A DNA stretch of 64,000 nucleotides from Dyadobacter flavalbus (GCF_006149045.1 NZ_VBSN01000069.1:124001-188000); one strand, 5' to 3'. Shown: positions 53,543 through 63,094, numbered from the stretch's first letter. A program made the numbers and translations. The notes: generated by a model not told the origin, from the letters alone.

Positions 53543-54766
53543 ATGAATATTCTCGTTATAAATTCAGGAAGCAGTTCACTCAAATACCAGCTTTTCCATA
53601 TGCCCGATGAAAAGCCGCTTTGTACAGGTTTGATAGAAAAAATCGGTAAGGAAGATTCATTTATAAGGCACAAGACGATCAATAAAGAGGATGTTCAGGT
53701 AACGGAAAAAACACTGTCGGTAAAAGATTACGGCGAGGGAATGAAACATGTTCTTGCATTGCTGACGGATTCGGGACTGATAAAAAACACGGATGATCTG
53801 GAAGTAATCGGGCATCGAGTCGTGCATGGCGGTGAGCATTTTTCTACGGCAGTCATCATTGATCCGGATGTCAAACAGAAAATCATGGGTTTGTCCACGC
53901 TTGCGCCGCTTCACAATCCGGTGAACTACAAGTGCATAGAATTCGCTGAAAAAATCTTTCCGAATGCAAAACAGATCGCCGTTTTTGATACCGCATTTCA
54001 TCAGACGATGCCCGAATTCGCTTTCAGGTATGCAGTTCCGGAAAAGTACTATTCCGAAATGCACATCCGGGCGTATGGTTTTCACGGAACGAGCCACAAG
54101 TATGTGTCTGAAAAAGCAATGGAGCGGCTTGGGAAACCGGATGCGAAAATTATCAGTATCCATTTGGGAAATGGATGCAGCATTACGGCCGTCAACGGCG
54201 GAAAATCCATCGATACGAGCATGGGCTTCGGACCGCTCAGCGGGCTGGTAATGGGAACGCGCTCGGGCGATATTGATCCTTCGGTGATCCTGCATCTGCA
54301 GCGGAAGGAAGGAAAAACAGCCGATGAAATGGACAAGCTGCTTAACAATGAATCCGGATTGCTCGGACTTGCCGGTTCCAATGACATGCGCGATGTGGTG
54401 AAAATGCTGGAAGCCGGAAATTACGATGCGGAACTGGCCATTGATATGTATGCTTACCGGATCAAAAAATACATCGGTTCCTATGCAGCCGTTCTCAACG
54501 GACTGGATGCCATTGTATTTACGGCAGGAGTGGGAGAGAACGATGCGTTGATGCGGGAAAAAATCTGCCGCGATATGGAATATTTCGGCATTCAGCTGGA
54601 CGCTGAAAGCAATCGTGCCAAATCGGATCAGATCCGGGAAATAAGCGGGAAAAGCGGCAGAGTGAAAATATTGGTGATCCCGACCAATGAAGAGCTTGAA
54701 ATTGCCCGCCAGAGTTTCGAACTGCTGAGAGAAGATCCGCCTTGCGAGCAGGTCAATTTGTATTAA
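53543..54766 (+). CDS. ackA: Acetate kinase
   Basis: Interconverts acetyl phosphate and acetate with ADP/ATP; with pta it forms the acetate overflow/assimilation pathway. The 407-residue protein starts MNILVINSGSSSLKYQLF, with the acetate kinase signatures VVHGGEHF, FDTAFHQTMP, YGFHGTSHKYVS, HLGNGCSITAVNGGKSIDTS and FTAGVGEND. It follows pta by one base. Confidence 0.97.
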   Translation: MNILVINSGSSSLKYQLFHMPDEKPLCTGLIEKIGKEDSFIRHKTINKEDVQVTEKTLSVKDYGEGMKHVLALLTDSGLIKNTDDLEVIGHRVVHGGEHFSTAVIIDPDVKQKIMGLSTLAPLHNPVNYKCIEFAEKIFPNAKQIAVFDTAFHQTMPEFAFRYAVPEKYYSEMHIRAYGFHGTSHKYVSEKAMERLGKPDAKIISIHLGNGCSITAVNGGKSIDTSMGFGPLSGLVMGTRSGDIDPSVILHLQRKEGKTADEMDKLLNNESGLLGLAGSNDMRDVVKMLEAGNYDAELAIDMYAYRIKKYIGSYAAVLNGLDAIVFTAGVGENDALMREKICRDMEYFGIQLDAESNRAKSDQIREISGKSGRVKILVIPTNEELEIARQSFELLREDPPCEQVNLY

Positions 54767-54804
54767 TCCGCTAAAATTTGATATTAAATATTAATTTTAA
54801 ATAG

Positions 54805-54812
54805 TTGTTTAA
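54805..54812. promoter_or_regulatory. TTGTTTAA word upstream of tetR
   Basis: Also part of the inverted repeat at 55556-55590, on the other side of the tetR gene; the word could be a half-site of its own regulator. Confidence 0.3.
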
Positions 54813-54924
54813 ATTAATTACTTAAAACACTTGAGTGTATTGAAATTAATACAGACATTTGATCATCAATCAGCAGAAAAACGGTTTGATAATTTGTAGG
54901 ATATTGCCTAACTCAGATTTGAAA

Positions 54925-55539
54925 GTGAAGTGTGTAACAGAAAAAAGTGAGGACAAGATCAAAGAAGCGGCCAGAAGAATTTTTCTGAAAAAGGGCTTTG
55001 ACGGTACTACTTCGCGTGACATTGCGCGGGAAGCAGACATGAACATTGCGCTGACCAATTATTATTTCAGAAGTAAGGAAAAGCTGTTTCTTGAAATCTT
55101 CAAGGATATTCTGGAATTGTACTTTCAGAATATGGTGAGTATCCTGAACAAGCCGGTGGATATCAAAACCAAGATTTCGGACATGATCGAGAATGATTTC
55201 AAAATGATGAATGAAGAGCCCGATCTGGTGATTTTTATCATGAACGAGATTCACAAGGAACCGGAACGCCTTTTTCCTGATCTTACGTTTTTCAAGCAAA
55301 TCCGGTCCACTCTGTTTTGCAAGCAGCTGAATGAAGGAATTGCAAACGGAACATTGCGGCAGGTTCATATTGAAAATATTATCCCGTTGATCAAAAGCTG
55401 CGTGGAGTTTATTTTTCTTGGAAAACACATTCATAAAAAGATCTACGGTATGAGCGAAGAGGAATTCAACCGGTATGCGCAGGAACAGAAAGAACATGTA
55501 AAAGCAATGATCTGTAATTACCTGATTCTGGAAGGTTGA
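54925..55539 (+). CDS. TetR-family transcriptional regulator
   Basis: 204 residues from the GTG at 54925; a TTG at 54919 is one codon pair upstream and the frame is open to 54859, but no ATG start exists. The helix-turn-helix is KKGFDGTTSRDIAREADMNI followed by ALTNYYFRSKEKLF, the clear TetR pattern. The C-terminal domain is helical and would bind a ligand; it is not a recognisable subfamily. Placed 746 bp upstream of the sphingolipid-like operon on the same strand, it is the obvious candidate regulator of it. Confidence 0.85.
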   Translation: MKCVTEKSEDKIKEAARRIFLKKGFDGTTSRDIAREADMNIALTNYYFRSKEKLFLEIFKDILELYFQNMVSILNKPVDIKTKISDMIENDFKMMNEEPDLVIFIMNEIHKEPERLFPDLTFFKQIRSTLFCKQLNEGIANGTLRQVHIENIIPLIKSCVEFIFLGKHIHKKIYGMSEEEFNRYAQEQKEHVKAMICNYLILEG

Positions 55540-55555
55540 ATTTTTTTGCGTAAAC

Positions 55556-55590
55556 GTTAAACAATTATTTAAAATAAACATTTGTTTAAC
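55556..55590. promoter_or_regulatory. Inverted repeat GTTAAACAA-N17-TTGTTTAAC, candidate TetR operator
   Basis: Nine-bp perfect arms 17 bp apart, 16 bp after the tetR stop. The same TTGTTTAA word occurs at 54805 before tetR. Sequence and spacing are compatible with a TetR-type operator but this is inference. Confidence 0.4.
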
Positions 55591-56285
55591 CGGAATGCCT
55601 GTAAAATGAACACAGGGAATCTTGGCAGATCTGACGTTTACTGGCTCGGTTTTAATGACAGATCTTCGGTCCTGAAAAAATAGTAAAATGCTGGTTACAA
55701 CCCTGATCCCGGGATTGCGGCCATGAAAGAAAACTCAGGATAGACCTGTCGCACGCTGATATGGGAATTATTCTGAAAAAGGCCGGGAAAAAATTTTTGC
55801 AGCAAATAAGTAAAATTCACTTTTTACAGATTGTTTAATACTTTGATGTTTTTTGAATAAAGATTTCAGAATCAGGCCGAACACACACATGAATGAGCAG
55901 CCGGCACAAAGACGCGCTTTTTTTATTACTGGTAAAATACAAAATGATTGACCAGCTTTGTGAACTACTGCGAAGGGTATCGGGTTTATCTTTTAAATTT
56001 ATTTGCAGCTGAACGAATAGTCATAGTTTTTTAATACTTTGATAACTTTAAGCAGCGATAAGGCAGAAGAAAGAAAATTGTGAAACGGATCGGTGCAGAC
56101 GGCCGAAAACCACGTATTAACATGCTGGAAAAGACATTTTACCATCACTCAAGGTTCAAAATTTATACTATGGAAAAGAACAACTACAATACCAACTGAC
56201 CTCCCAGATCTTTCCAATCAGGTTACGGCCGGATGCCATCCGGCACCTTATAAAAAGAAGCTGTTGATTCTGACATTAATTATCT
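55591..56285. other. Long leader of the sphingolipid-like operon
   Basis: No convincing gene. The word TTTAATACTTTGAT occurs at about 55833-55846 and, nearly the same, 56030-56043; both hold TACTTTG, close to but not matching TAnnTTTG, so tandem promoters are possible. A 25-codon frame (55606-55683), a 9-codon frame (56169-56198) and a GCCGGAT/ATCCGGC hairpin (about 56229-56245) are visible. A 66-codon frame at 56093 is low-quality. Confidence 0.4.
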
Positions 56286-57491
56286 ATGGGTAAAAAATTA
56301 AATAATCGAATTGCCGAATTTAAAGACGCGGCCAATGTAAGAGCAAAAGGTCTTTATCCCTTCTTCAGACCCATCGAATCGGGTCAGGATACAGAGGTTA
56401 TCATCAATGGAAAGCCGGTCCTGATGTTCGGGTCAAATTCATATCTGGGGCTTACATCCCATCCTTATATCATTGAAGCATCGCAGAAAGCGGCACAGAA
56501 ATACGGTACCGGCTGTGCAGGTTCCCGGTTTCTGAACGGCACACTCGACATACACGAAGAGCTGGAAGAAAGACTTGCCAAATTTACGGGCAAGGAAGAT
56601 GCAATCCTGTTCAGTACCGGTTATCAGGCCAATCTGGGTGCGTTATCGTGCCTGACCGGCCGCAACGATTATCTTGTTCTGGATGAAAGTGACCATGCTT
56701 CCATCATCGACGGAAGCCGCCTGTCTTTTTCCAAAGTAATCAAGTACGCGCACAACGACATGAACGATCTCCGGAAAAAGCTGAGCCTTTTGCCGGAAGA
56801 AGCCATCAAGCTGATTGCTACGGACGGGATTTTCAGCATGGAGGGTGATATTGTGAAGCTGCCCGAACTGAACGCTATTGCAGCCGAGTTTGATGCAACT
56901 GTTCTGGTGGACGATGCGCACAGTCTGGGCGTGATTGGGCACAATGGCGCCGGAACTGCTTCCTACTTCGGACTGACAGAAACCACGGATCTGATTATGG
57001 GAACATTCAGCAAGTCACTGGCTTCACTGGGCGGGTTTATTGCAGGAGACGCAAGCACAATCGATTACCTTAAACACCGCGCGCGTTCGCTGATGTTCAG
57101 CGCAAGCATGACGCCCGCTGCCGTTGGAAGTACGCTGGCTGCACTGGACATCATCGAATCGGAGCCGCATCATATTGAACGTCTCTGGGCCAATACAAGA
57201 TATGCGAAAGAGCTGCTGCTTGTCAACGGCTTTGATCTCGGACGTACCGAAAGTCCGATCCTGCCATTGTACATACGCGATAATGAAAGGACATTCGTGC
57301 TGACCAAACTTTTACAGGACGAAGGAATTTTTGTAAATCCGGTTGTTTCGCCGGGCGTTCCTCCTGAACAGTCGCTGATCCGTTTCTCACTGATGGCAAC
57401 GCATACATTCAGCCAGATTGAAGAAGCAGTGGATAAAATTACCAAAATTTATCGTCAGATCTGCCCTCAGCCTGTCACTGAAAGACTATGA
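56286..57491 (+). CDS. spt: Serine palmitoyltransferase-like alpha-oxoamine synthase
   Basis: PLP enzyme (401 residues) that condenses an amino acid with a long-chain acyl thioester. Marks: MFGSNSYLGLTSHP (48-60), GTGCAGSRFLNGTLDIHEELE (74-92), H137 (DESDHAS), D209/H212 (VDDAHSLG), PLP lysine K243 in GTFSKSLASLGGF. The GSRFLNGT and GTFSKS pattern is that of serine palmitoyltransferase rather than KBL or BioF. A cysteate-using capnine-type enzyme of sulfonolipid synthesis is the main alternative; sequence alone does not decide. Its stop overlaps the next gene by 4 bp, and the two downstream genes fit the next steps of ceramide synthesis. Confidence 0.87.
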   Translation: MGKKLNNRIAEFKDAANVRAKGLYPFFRPIESGQDTEVIINGKPVLMFGSNSYLGLTSHPYIIEASQKAAQKYGTGCAGSRFLNGTLDIHEELEERLAKFTGKEDAILFSTGYQANLGALSCLTGRNDYLVLDESDHASIIDGSRLSFSKVIKYAHNDMNDLRKKLSLLPEEAIKLIATDGIFSMEGDIVKLPELNAIAAEFDATVLVDDAHSLGVIGHNGAGTASYFGLTETTDLIMGTFSKSLASLGGFIAGDASTIDYLKHRARSLMFSASMTPAAVGSTLAALDIIESEPHHIERLWANTRYAKELLLVNGFDLGRTESPILPLYIRDNERTFVLTKLLQDEGIFVNPVVSPGVPPEQSLIRFSLMATHTFSQIEEAVDKITKIYRQICPQPVTERL

Positions 57492-58609
57492 AACAAATCG
57501 TCCACGTAAACTCTCCCAAAGAACTAAAGCTGTTTATTGATTTTCCGCATGATCTTTATCGAAACGATAAAAATTATGTTCCGGAACTTTTCATTGCACA
57601 AAAGGACATGCTTTCCCCGGACAAGCATCCTTTTTACGAACACTCCGAAGTGAAGCTGTTTCTGGTTCGGGACGGGGAAAGTATTACGGGACGGATTGCC
57701 GCCATTTACAACCGCAATCACATTGAATTCACGGGCAAGAACGACGGTTTTTTCGGCTTTTTCGATGCCATTGATGATCAGGAAACCGTAAATCTGCTGC
57801 TGTACGAAGCGGTAAAATGGTTGAAAGCAAAAGGCGTTTCCAATCTGGTGGGGCCGGTTAACCTTTCTACCAATGATACCTGCGGGTTGCTGATCGATGG
57901 TTTTGAAAGACCGCCGATGGCCATGATGCCTTACAACGCACCGTATTACATTGAACTGCTTAAAAATGCCGGTCTGTCGAAACAAACGGACCTGCTGGCT
58001 TATGAAATCAATGTAAATACGGCCAATGACAAATCCGTGCGACTTATTGACGCGCTGGAAAACAGGCTGAAACGGAGCGGTGTGATTATCCGCAAGGTGA
58101 ATATGAAAGATTTCAAGAACGAGGTTGTTAAAATCCGTCAGGTTTATAACAAAGCCTGGGACAAAAACCTGGGTTTTGTTCCGATGACCGAAAAGGAATT
58201 TGACTATCTGGCCAAAGATCTGAAAATGATTCTTGATCCGAATTTCTGTCTTGTTGCTGAAAAGGACGGTGAAATGGTCGGTTTTGTACTCGGGATTCCG
58301 GATATCAACCAGATTCTGATCAAAATTAAAAGAGGGCGTTTACTGCCGACGGGAATTTTCAAGCTGCTGATGGGCAAGAAAAACATTACCCGCATCCGCG
58401 TGCTTACACTGGGCGTCATTGAAGGTTATCGGAAAATGGGCATCGAAGCCTGTCTTTACGGCCATATCATCAAGAACACGTACGGTACAAAAGTTACAGG
58501 CGGCGAATGCTCGTGGATGCTGGAAGAAAATTACCTGATGAACCACGCCATTGAACAGATCAACGGCCAGCTGTACAAACGGTACAGGTTGTTTGAAAAA
58601 GCAATATGA
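57488..58609 (+). CDS. GNAT-fold protein, candidate bacterial ceramide synthase (N-acyltransferase)
   Basis: 373 residues. The C-terminal half is GNAT-like: LVAEKDGEMVGFVLGIPDIN (about 256-275) is the usual beta4, and LGVIEGYRKMGIEACLYGH (about 317-335) stands for the acyl-CoA loop. The N-terminal half has LVGPVNLSTNDTCGLLIDGF and PYNAPYYIELLKNAGL, seen in DUF-type proteins of this family. From memory, the Caulobacter ceramide synthase is a GNAT-related protein unlike eukaryotic CerS, and the position between an SPT-like gene and an extended SDR, with 4-bp overlaps, is the reason for this call. It could instead be an acyltransferase of another lipid. Confidence 0.6.
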   Translation: MKQIVHVNSPKELKLFIDFPHDLYRNDKNYVPELFIAQKDMLSPDKHPFYEHSEVKLFLVRDGESITGRIAAIYNRNHIEFTGKNDGFFGFFDAIDDQETVNLLLYEAVKWLKAKGVSNLVGPVNLSTNDTCGLLIDGFERPPMAMMPYNAPYYIELLKNAGLSKQTDLLAYEINVNTANDKSVRLIDALENRLKRSGVIIRKVNMKDFKNEVVKIRQVYNKAWDKNLGFVPMTEKEFDYLAKDLKMILDPNFCLVAEKDGEMVGFVLGIPDINQILIKIKRGRLLPTGIFKLLMGKKNITRIRVLTLGVIEGYRKMGIEACLYGHIIKNTYGTKVTGGECSWMLEENYLMNHAIEQINGQLYKRYRLFEKAI

Positions 58610-59610
58610 AAGAGAAAGTTTTCATAACCGGAGCCAGCGGATTCATTGGTTTTCATCTGGTGGAAGCTGCACTGAAAGCAGGCATGGAAGTACATGCAGC
58701 CGTGCGGCCATCCAGTGACCTGACTTTTCTGAAGAAGCTGAAAACGGATTCTCTTGTATTTGCAAACACAGATTTCAGTTCGCAGGAATCGCTGAAACAC
58801 ACACTTGAAAAGTCGGGCTGTGAGTATATTATTCATGCTGCGGGCGTTACAAAAGCCAAAAGTGCAGCGGCTTACAACCTCGTCAATGCCAATTACACAC
58901 TTCATCTGGCGCAGGCTGCGCTGGCGACGGGCATTCCGCTGAAAAGGTTTGTTTTTTTGAGCAGTCTGGCAGCGATCGGGCCGGCAGCTTATGCAGAAGA
59001 ACAGCCCATAACGGAAAAGACTTTGCCGGTTCCGGTAACGGATTATGGCAGAAGCAAGCTGCTTGCCGAAAATTACCTTTTGGATGTTAAAAATTTACCG
59101 TTGACGATTATCCGCCCGACTGCCGTATATGGTCCGGGGGAAAAGGATTTGTTTGTCCTTTTCAAAACGCTGAACAAAGGTCTGGACGCTTACATCGGCA
59201 AAGGCCCGCAGCGGCTCAGCTTTGTGTATGTCAAAGATCTGGTGGCAGCCACAATGGCCGCATTGAAAGAAGACAGCCAGCAAGTTACCGTTTACAATAT
59301 TTCCGACGGACATGCTTACGACCGGTATGCGCTGGCAGACAAGTTTCAGGAAATAAGCGGCAGAAAAAGCATTCGTACGCACCTGCCAATGGCACTGGTG
59401 AAAATCGTTGCCGGATTGCTGGATGCAGTTTATGCATTTTCAACGGCAACGCCGGTTCTGAACAAAGAGAAATTAAAAGAGCTTACAGCGCCAAACTGGA
59501 TCTGTAGTATAGACGCAGCCCGCAATCATCTGCGGTACCGGCCGCAATACGATTTGCAGCAGGGACTTACCGAAACACTGATGTGGTACAAGGAAAATAA
59601 ATGGCTCTGA
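58606..59610 (+). CDS. Extended SDR, candidate 3-ketosphinganine/ceramide reductase
   Basis: 334-residue NAD(P)-dependent epimerase/dehydratase-fold protein. The cofactor loop is TGASGFIG (8-15), the active site S119-S120 (FLSSLA), Y147 and K151 (YGRSK), and RPTAVYGPGEKD (about 167-178). Substrate is not readable, but the gene overlaps the GNAT gene by 4 bp and stands in the place where a reductase for the 3-keto group is needed. It resembles in type the CerR reductase of Caulobacter and Bacteroides. Sugar epimerase or dihydroflavonol-reductase-like functions remain possible. Confidence 0.6.
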   Translation: MKEKVFITGASGFIGFHLVEAALKAGMEVHAAVRPSSDLTFLKKLKTDSLVFANTDFSSQESLKHTLEKSGCEYIIHAAGVTKAKSAAAYNLVNANYTLHLAQAALATGIPLKRFVFLSSLAAIGPAAYAEEQPITEKTLPVPVTDYGRSKLLAENYLLDVKNLPLTIIRPTAVYGPGEKDLFVLFKTLNKGLDAYIGKGPQRLSFVYVKDLVAATMAALKEDSQQVTVYNISDGHAYDRYALADKFQEISGRKSIRTHLPMALVKIVAGLLDAVYAFSTATPVLNKEKLKELTAPNWICSIDAARNHLRYRPQYDLQQGLTETLMWYKENKWL

Positions 59611-59704
59611 CATTCCGGTACTCTCTTGATCATCAGCCGGAATTCCGGTGAAATGATTGACCGAAGGCTAAGGACTGCAAAATAACACGTTATGATGTTT
59701 AAAA

Positions 59705-62272
59705 ATGAAAACAATTATTAAGCCGGTATGGTCAAAAATGCTCCTGATGATCTGTTTAGTACAGATTTACAGCGGAACAGCCATAGCGCAAAGCACAACA
59801 ATCAAAGGAACGGTTACAGATGCAAAATCCGGCGAAACGCTGCCGTATGTATCTATCCTGATCCCCGGCACTACAATGGGAACCGTCTCGGATGCAGACG
59901 GACGTTATGCACTTACGTTAGTTGAAAATCACGCGAAAGTTAAATTTACTTACATTGGCTACCTCAGCGTAGAAAAGGAAATCAAGCCGGGTGTCAGTCA
60001 GGTGATTGATGTGAAAATGGCTGTCGATGCATCCATGCTGAAGGAAGTAACGGTGAAAGGAAAAGCAAAATACCGCAACCGCGACAATCCTGCCGTACAG
60101 CTTATCCGCGAGGTTATTGCGCACAAGGACCAGAACAAAATGGCCAGCAATAATTACGTCGAATATGAACAGTATGAGAAAATTTCATTTGCGCTGAGCA
60201 ATCTTTCTGAAAGTTTCAGGGAAAAAAGGATTTTCAAGAATTATCAGTTTTTGTTTAAGGATCAGGATTCGGCTGCAATCGGAGGCAAAAACATGTTGCC
60301 GGCCTACATTCAGGAAAAGCTTTCACAGGTTTATTTCAGGAAAAATCCCTACACGAAAAAACAGCTTGTCCTCGCCAACCGCCGTGCCGAATTTGATGCG
60401 AAGTTTGTGGATAACGACGGTCTGAGCGCCTATTTCAACAGGCTTTATGAAGATATCAATCTTTATGACAACGATATTTCCATTGCAACCAACCTGTTGC
60501 TGAGCCCGATTGCCAACACCGCACCGACTTTTTACAAGTTCTTTATCCGGGATACGGTCAAAACCAATACGCCGTGGCTCGTGGAACTGGGCTTTGTTCC
60601 GAGAAACAAAACGGATATGCTTTTTGAAGGCAAGCTGTACGTTACGCTGGACGGAAATTACGGCGTTCAGAATGCTTATCTGACGGTGAACAAAGACATT
60701 AACCTGAACTTCATGCGTGATCTGGAAGCGCATATCGAATTCGAAAAAGGCGCGGACGGACGTTATCACCTGAACAAAACCAGTCTGGCAATGGAATTTG
60801 CGCTGGGCGAGAAAAATGCAGGTTTTTACGGTCAGCGGATTGTCAACTTCAAGAATTACGTCATCAACCAAAGCCGGCCGGACAGCATTTACAAAGGCCC
60901 GGGTGAAGAAATTGCGTATAATCCGCAGGTTAGGACGGGAGAATCTTTCTGGAACAGCGCAAGGCACATTCCGCTGGACAAAATGGAGCTGGATATTTAT
61001 AAAAACATTGATACGCTGCAGACCATTCCTTCTTTCCGGCGCACCATGGACATTTCTACACTTCTGCTTTCAGGTTACAAGTCGTTGGGAAAAGTGGAAA
61101 TCGGGCCGGTGAATACGTTTTACAGTTTCAATCCGATTGAAGGTTTCCGGCTGCGCTTCGGCGGAAGAACAACGACGGATCTGAGCAAAAGGGTTTATTT
61201 CGAAACCTATGCGGCATACGGTTTCAAGGATGAGAAATGGAAGTATTTCCTGAGCGGTACTTATTCGTTCAATAACAAATCCGTTTATCATTTTCCGCTG
61301 AACTACATCCGTGCGAGTTACCAGCGCGATACCAAAATTCCCGGTCAGGACTTGCAGTTTGTTCAGGAAGACAATTTTCTTTTATCTTTTAAAAGAGGTG
61401 AAAACAACCGCTGGCTGTACAATGACGTGTACAAAATGGAATACGTAAGGGAACTTGAAAACCATTTTTCTTACCGGATCGGTTTTACGCAGTGGAGACA
61501 GACGCCCGCCGGCATATTGCGTTACGAAAGGCTGAACGATGAAGGCGGCCTGCAGAATGCCGGTACGCTGAGCAATACCGAAGCCAATCTGGAACTGCGC
61601 TACGCGCCGAACGAGCAGTTTTATCAGGGAAAATTGTACCGTACGCCGATTATCAACAAATACCCGATTTTCACGCTGCGCTACAATGCCGGTCTGAAAG
61701 GTGTTTTTGAAGGACAAAACCGGTATCACAACGTTTCGGCCAATATTTCAAAACGGGTTTATTTATCCCAGTTCGGTTATGCGGATGTGACGACGGAAGG
61801 CGGCTATATTTTCGGGAGCAAAATCCTGTTTCCGCTGCTGACCATTCACCGCGCCAACCAGACTTACGCTTATCAGCTTAATTCCTATAACCTGATGAAC
61901 TTCCTGGAATTTGTCAGCGACCATTACGCCAGTCTGGATGTTCAGTATTACATGAACGGGTTTCTGTTTAACAAAATACCGCTGATCAAAAAGCTGAAAT
62001 TGCGCGAGGTTTTCAGTTTTAAAGGATTGATGGGCGGGTTGCGTGATGAAAACAATCCGGCCATGAACCCGTCGCTTTACCGCTTTCCTATGGATGAAAA
62101 CGGCAAACCGATCACGTACACGCTGTCCAGGGAACCGTACATTGAAGGAAGTATAGGCATTGCGAACATTTTCAAACTGCTCCGTGTGGACCTTGTGAAA
62201 AGATTTACGTATCTGGACAATCCAAATGTCTCGGAATGGGGCGTACGGGCGAGGTTCAGGCTCGATTTTTAA
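59705..62272 (+). CDS. DUF5686 family outer-membrane protein with carboxypeptidase-like domain
   Basis: 855 residues. A signal peptide (about 1-28), then a carboxypeptidase-like regulatory beta-sandwich (SGETLPYVSILIPGTTMGTV, about 43-62) and a long DUF5686 region with an outer-membrane barrel-like end (VRARFRLDF). The VLKEVTV-type SMLKEVTVKGKAKY (about 109-122) is the usual link. Function unknown; it resembles TonB-dependent receptor relatives but lacks a normal plug. It follows the SDR gene by 94 bp. Confidence 0.85.
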   Translation: MKTIIKPVWSKMLLMICLVQIYSGTAIAQSTTIKGTVTDAKSGETLPYVSILIPGTTMGTVSDADGRYALTLVENHAKVKFTYIGYLSVEKEIKPGVSQVIDVKMAVDASMLKEVTVKGKAKYRNRDNPAVQLIREVIAHKDQNKMASNNYVEYEQYEKISFALSNLSESFREKRIFKNYQFLFKDQDSAAIGGKNMLPAYIQEKLSQVYFRKNPYTKKQLVLANRRAEFDAKFVDNDGLSAYFNRLYEDINLYDNDISIATNLLLSPIANTAPTFYKFFIRDTVKTNTPWLVELGFVPRNKTDMLFEGKLYVTLDGNYGVQNAYLTVNKDINLNFMRDLEAHIEFEKGADGRYHLNKTSLAMEFALGEKNAGFYGQRIVNFKNYVINQSRPDSIYKGPGEEIAYNPQVRTGESFWNSARHIPLDKMELDIYKNIDTLQTIPSFRRTMDISTLLLSGYKSLGKVEIGPVNTFYSFNPIEGFRLRFGGRTTTDLSKRVYFETYAAYGFKDEKWKYFLSGTYSFNNKSVYHFPLNYIRASYQRDTKIPGQDLQFVQEDNFLLSFKRGENNRWLYNDVYKMEYVRELENHFSYRIGFTQWRQTPAGILRYERLNDEGGLQNAGTLSNTEANLELRYAPNEQFYQGKLYRTPIINKYPIFTLRYNAGLKGVFEGQNRYHNVSANISKRVYLSQFGYADVTTEGGYIFGSKILFPLLTIHRANQTYAYQLNSYNLMNFLEFVSDHYASLDVQYYMNGFLFNKIPLIKKLKLREVFSFKGLMGGLRDENNPAMNPSLYRFPMDENGKPITYTLSREPYIEGSIGIANIFKLLRVDLVKRFTYLDNPNVSEWGVRARFRLDF

Positions 62273-62307
62273 GAGACGAAAAGGGCTCAGTTTAAAACAC
62301 CAATTAT

Positions 62308-63021
62308 ATGAATTATGCAATCATAGCAGCCGGAGAAGGTTCGCGCCTTGCGAAGGAAGGGTTCAAGCTTCCGAAGCCCATGGTCAGCCTTTACGGAGAA
62401 ATGCTTATAGATCGTCTGATCGGGATTTTCATGCGCAACAACGCGCAGCGGATCAAAATCATCATCAATGAAGAGTCGGAAACGCTGGAAAGTCATCTGA
62501 CGGAATTAAGCCGCACGTTTCCGATTGATATCATTAAAAAATCCACGCCGAGTTCACTGCATAGTGTTTACGAGCTTTTAAGAACCGATCCCGAACTGGA
62601 TTCCGTATGCCTTACAACGACGGATACCGTTTTCAAGGAAGAGGAATTCAGCGAATTCATTGCATATTTTCAGGAAAACAGCAGCATAGACGGCCTGATG
62701 GCAGTCACTTCTTTCATTGATGATGAAAGTCCGTTGTATGTAACCGTAAATGAGCAAAATGAAATTACTGCATTTACCGATCAGAATGTGACGCAGACGC
62801 CGTTTGTGTCCGGCGGAATTTACTGTCTGAAAAAAAATGCCATTGCCGTTGTAGACAAAGCGGTGAAAAACGGCACAAGCAGAATGCGGAACTTTCAGAG
62901 GCAATTGCTGGAAAACGGCGTCAGGCTGGAAGCTTATCCGTTCTCTAAAATCGTGGACGTAGACCATGTAAGTGACATCCGGACGGCAGAGCTTTTTCTG
63001 AGTCCTGAAAATGCCTATTAA
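62308..63021 (+). CDS. Nucleotidyltransferase (NTP_transferase family)
   Basis: 237 residues. The nucleotide-binding start AIIAAGEGSRLAKEGFKLPK (4-23) holds GxGSRL and PKPM, the mark of sugar- or alcohol-phosphate nucleotidylyltransferases. A later TTTDTVF (about 97-103) may bind the metal ion. It would make an NDP-activated head group; substrate cannot be read. The neighbouring ATP-grasp gene and the sphingolipid-like operon suggest a lipid head group such as a CDP-alcohol, which is inference only. Confidence 0.8.
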   Translation: MNYAIIAAGEGSRLAKEGFKLPKPMVSLYGEMLIDRLIGIFMRNNAQRIKIIINEESETLESHLTELSRTFPIDIIKKSTPSSLHSVYELLRTDPELDSVCLTTTDTVFKEEEFSEFIAYFQENSSIDGLMAVTSFIDDESPLYVTVNEQNEITAFTDQNVTQTPFVSGGIYCLKKNAIAVVDKAVKNGTSRMRNFQRQLLENGVRLEAYPFSKIVDVDHVSDIRTAELFLSPENAY

Positions 63022-63062
63022 GAAAACAAGACTGATACCAATTAACCAAATTACCCTTTAAA

Positions 63063-63085
63063 TGACCGGCGATTTTTACCGGTCA
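63063..63085 (+). promoter_or_regulatory. Hairpin at the start of the ATP-grasp gene
   Basis: Arms TGACCGG/CCGGTCA with a 9-base loop. It lies either in the leader (start at 63095) or in the first codons (start at 63062), and so bears on start choice. Confidence 0.35.
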
Positions 63086-63094
63086 GCAGCGTAC

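Noticed and set aside
56093..56293. 66-codon frame before the SPT-like gene
   Set aside because: Composition is not protein-like, it contains a hairpin, and it runs into the SPT start.
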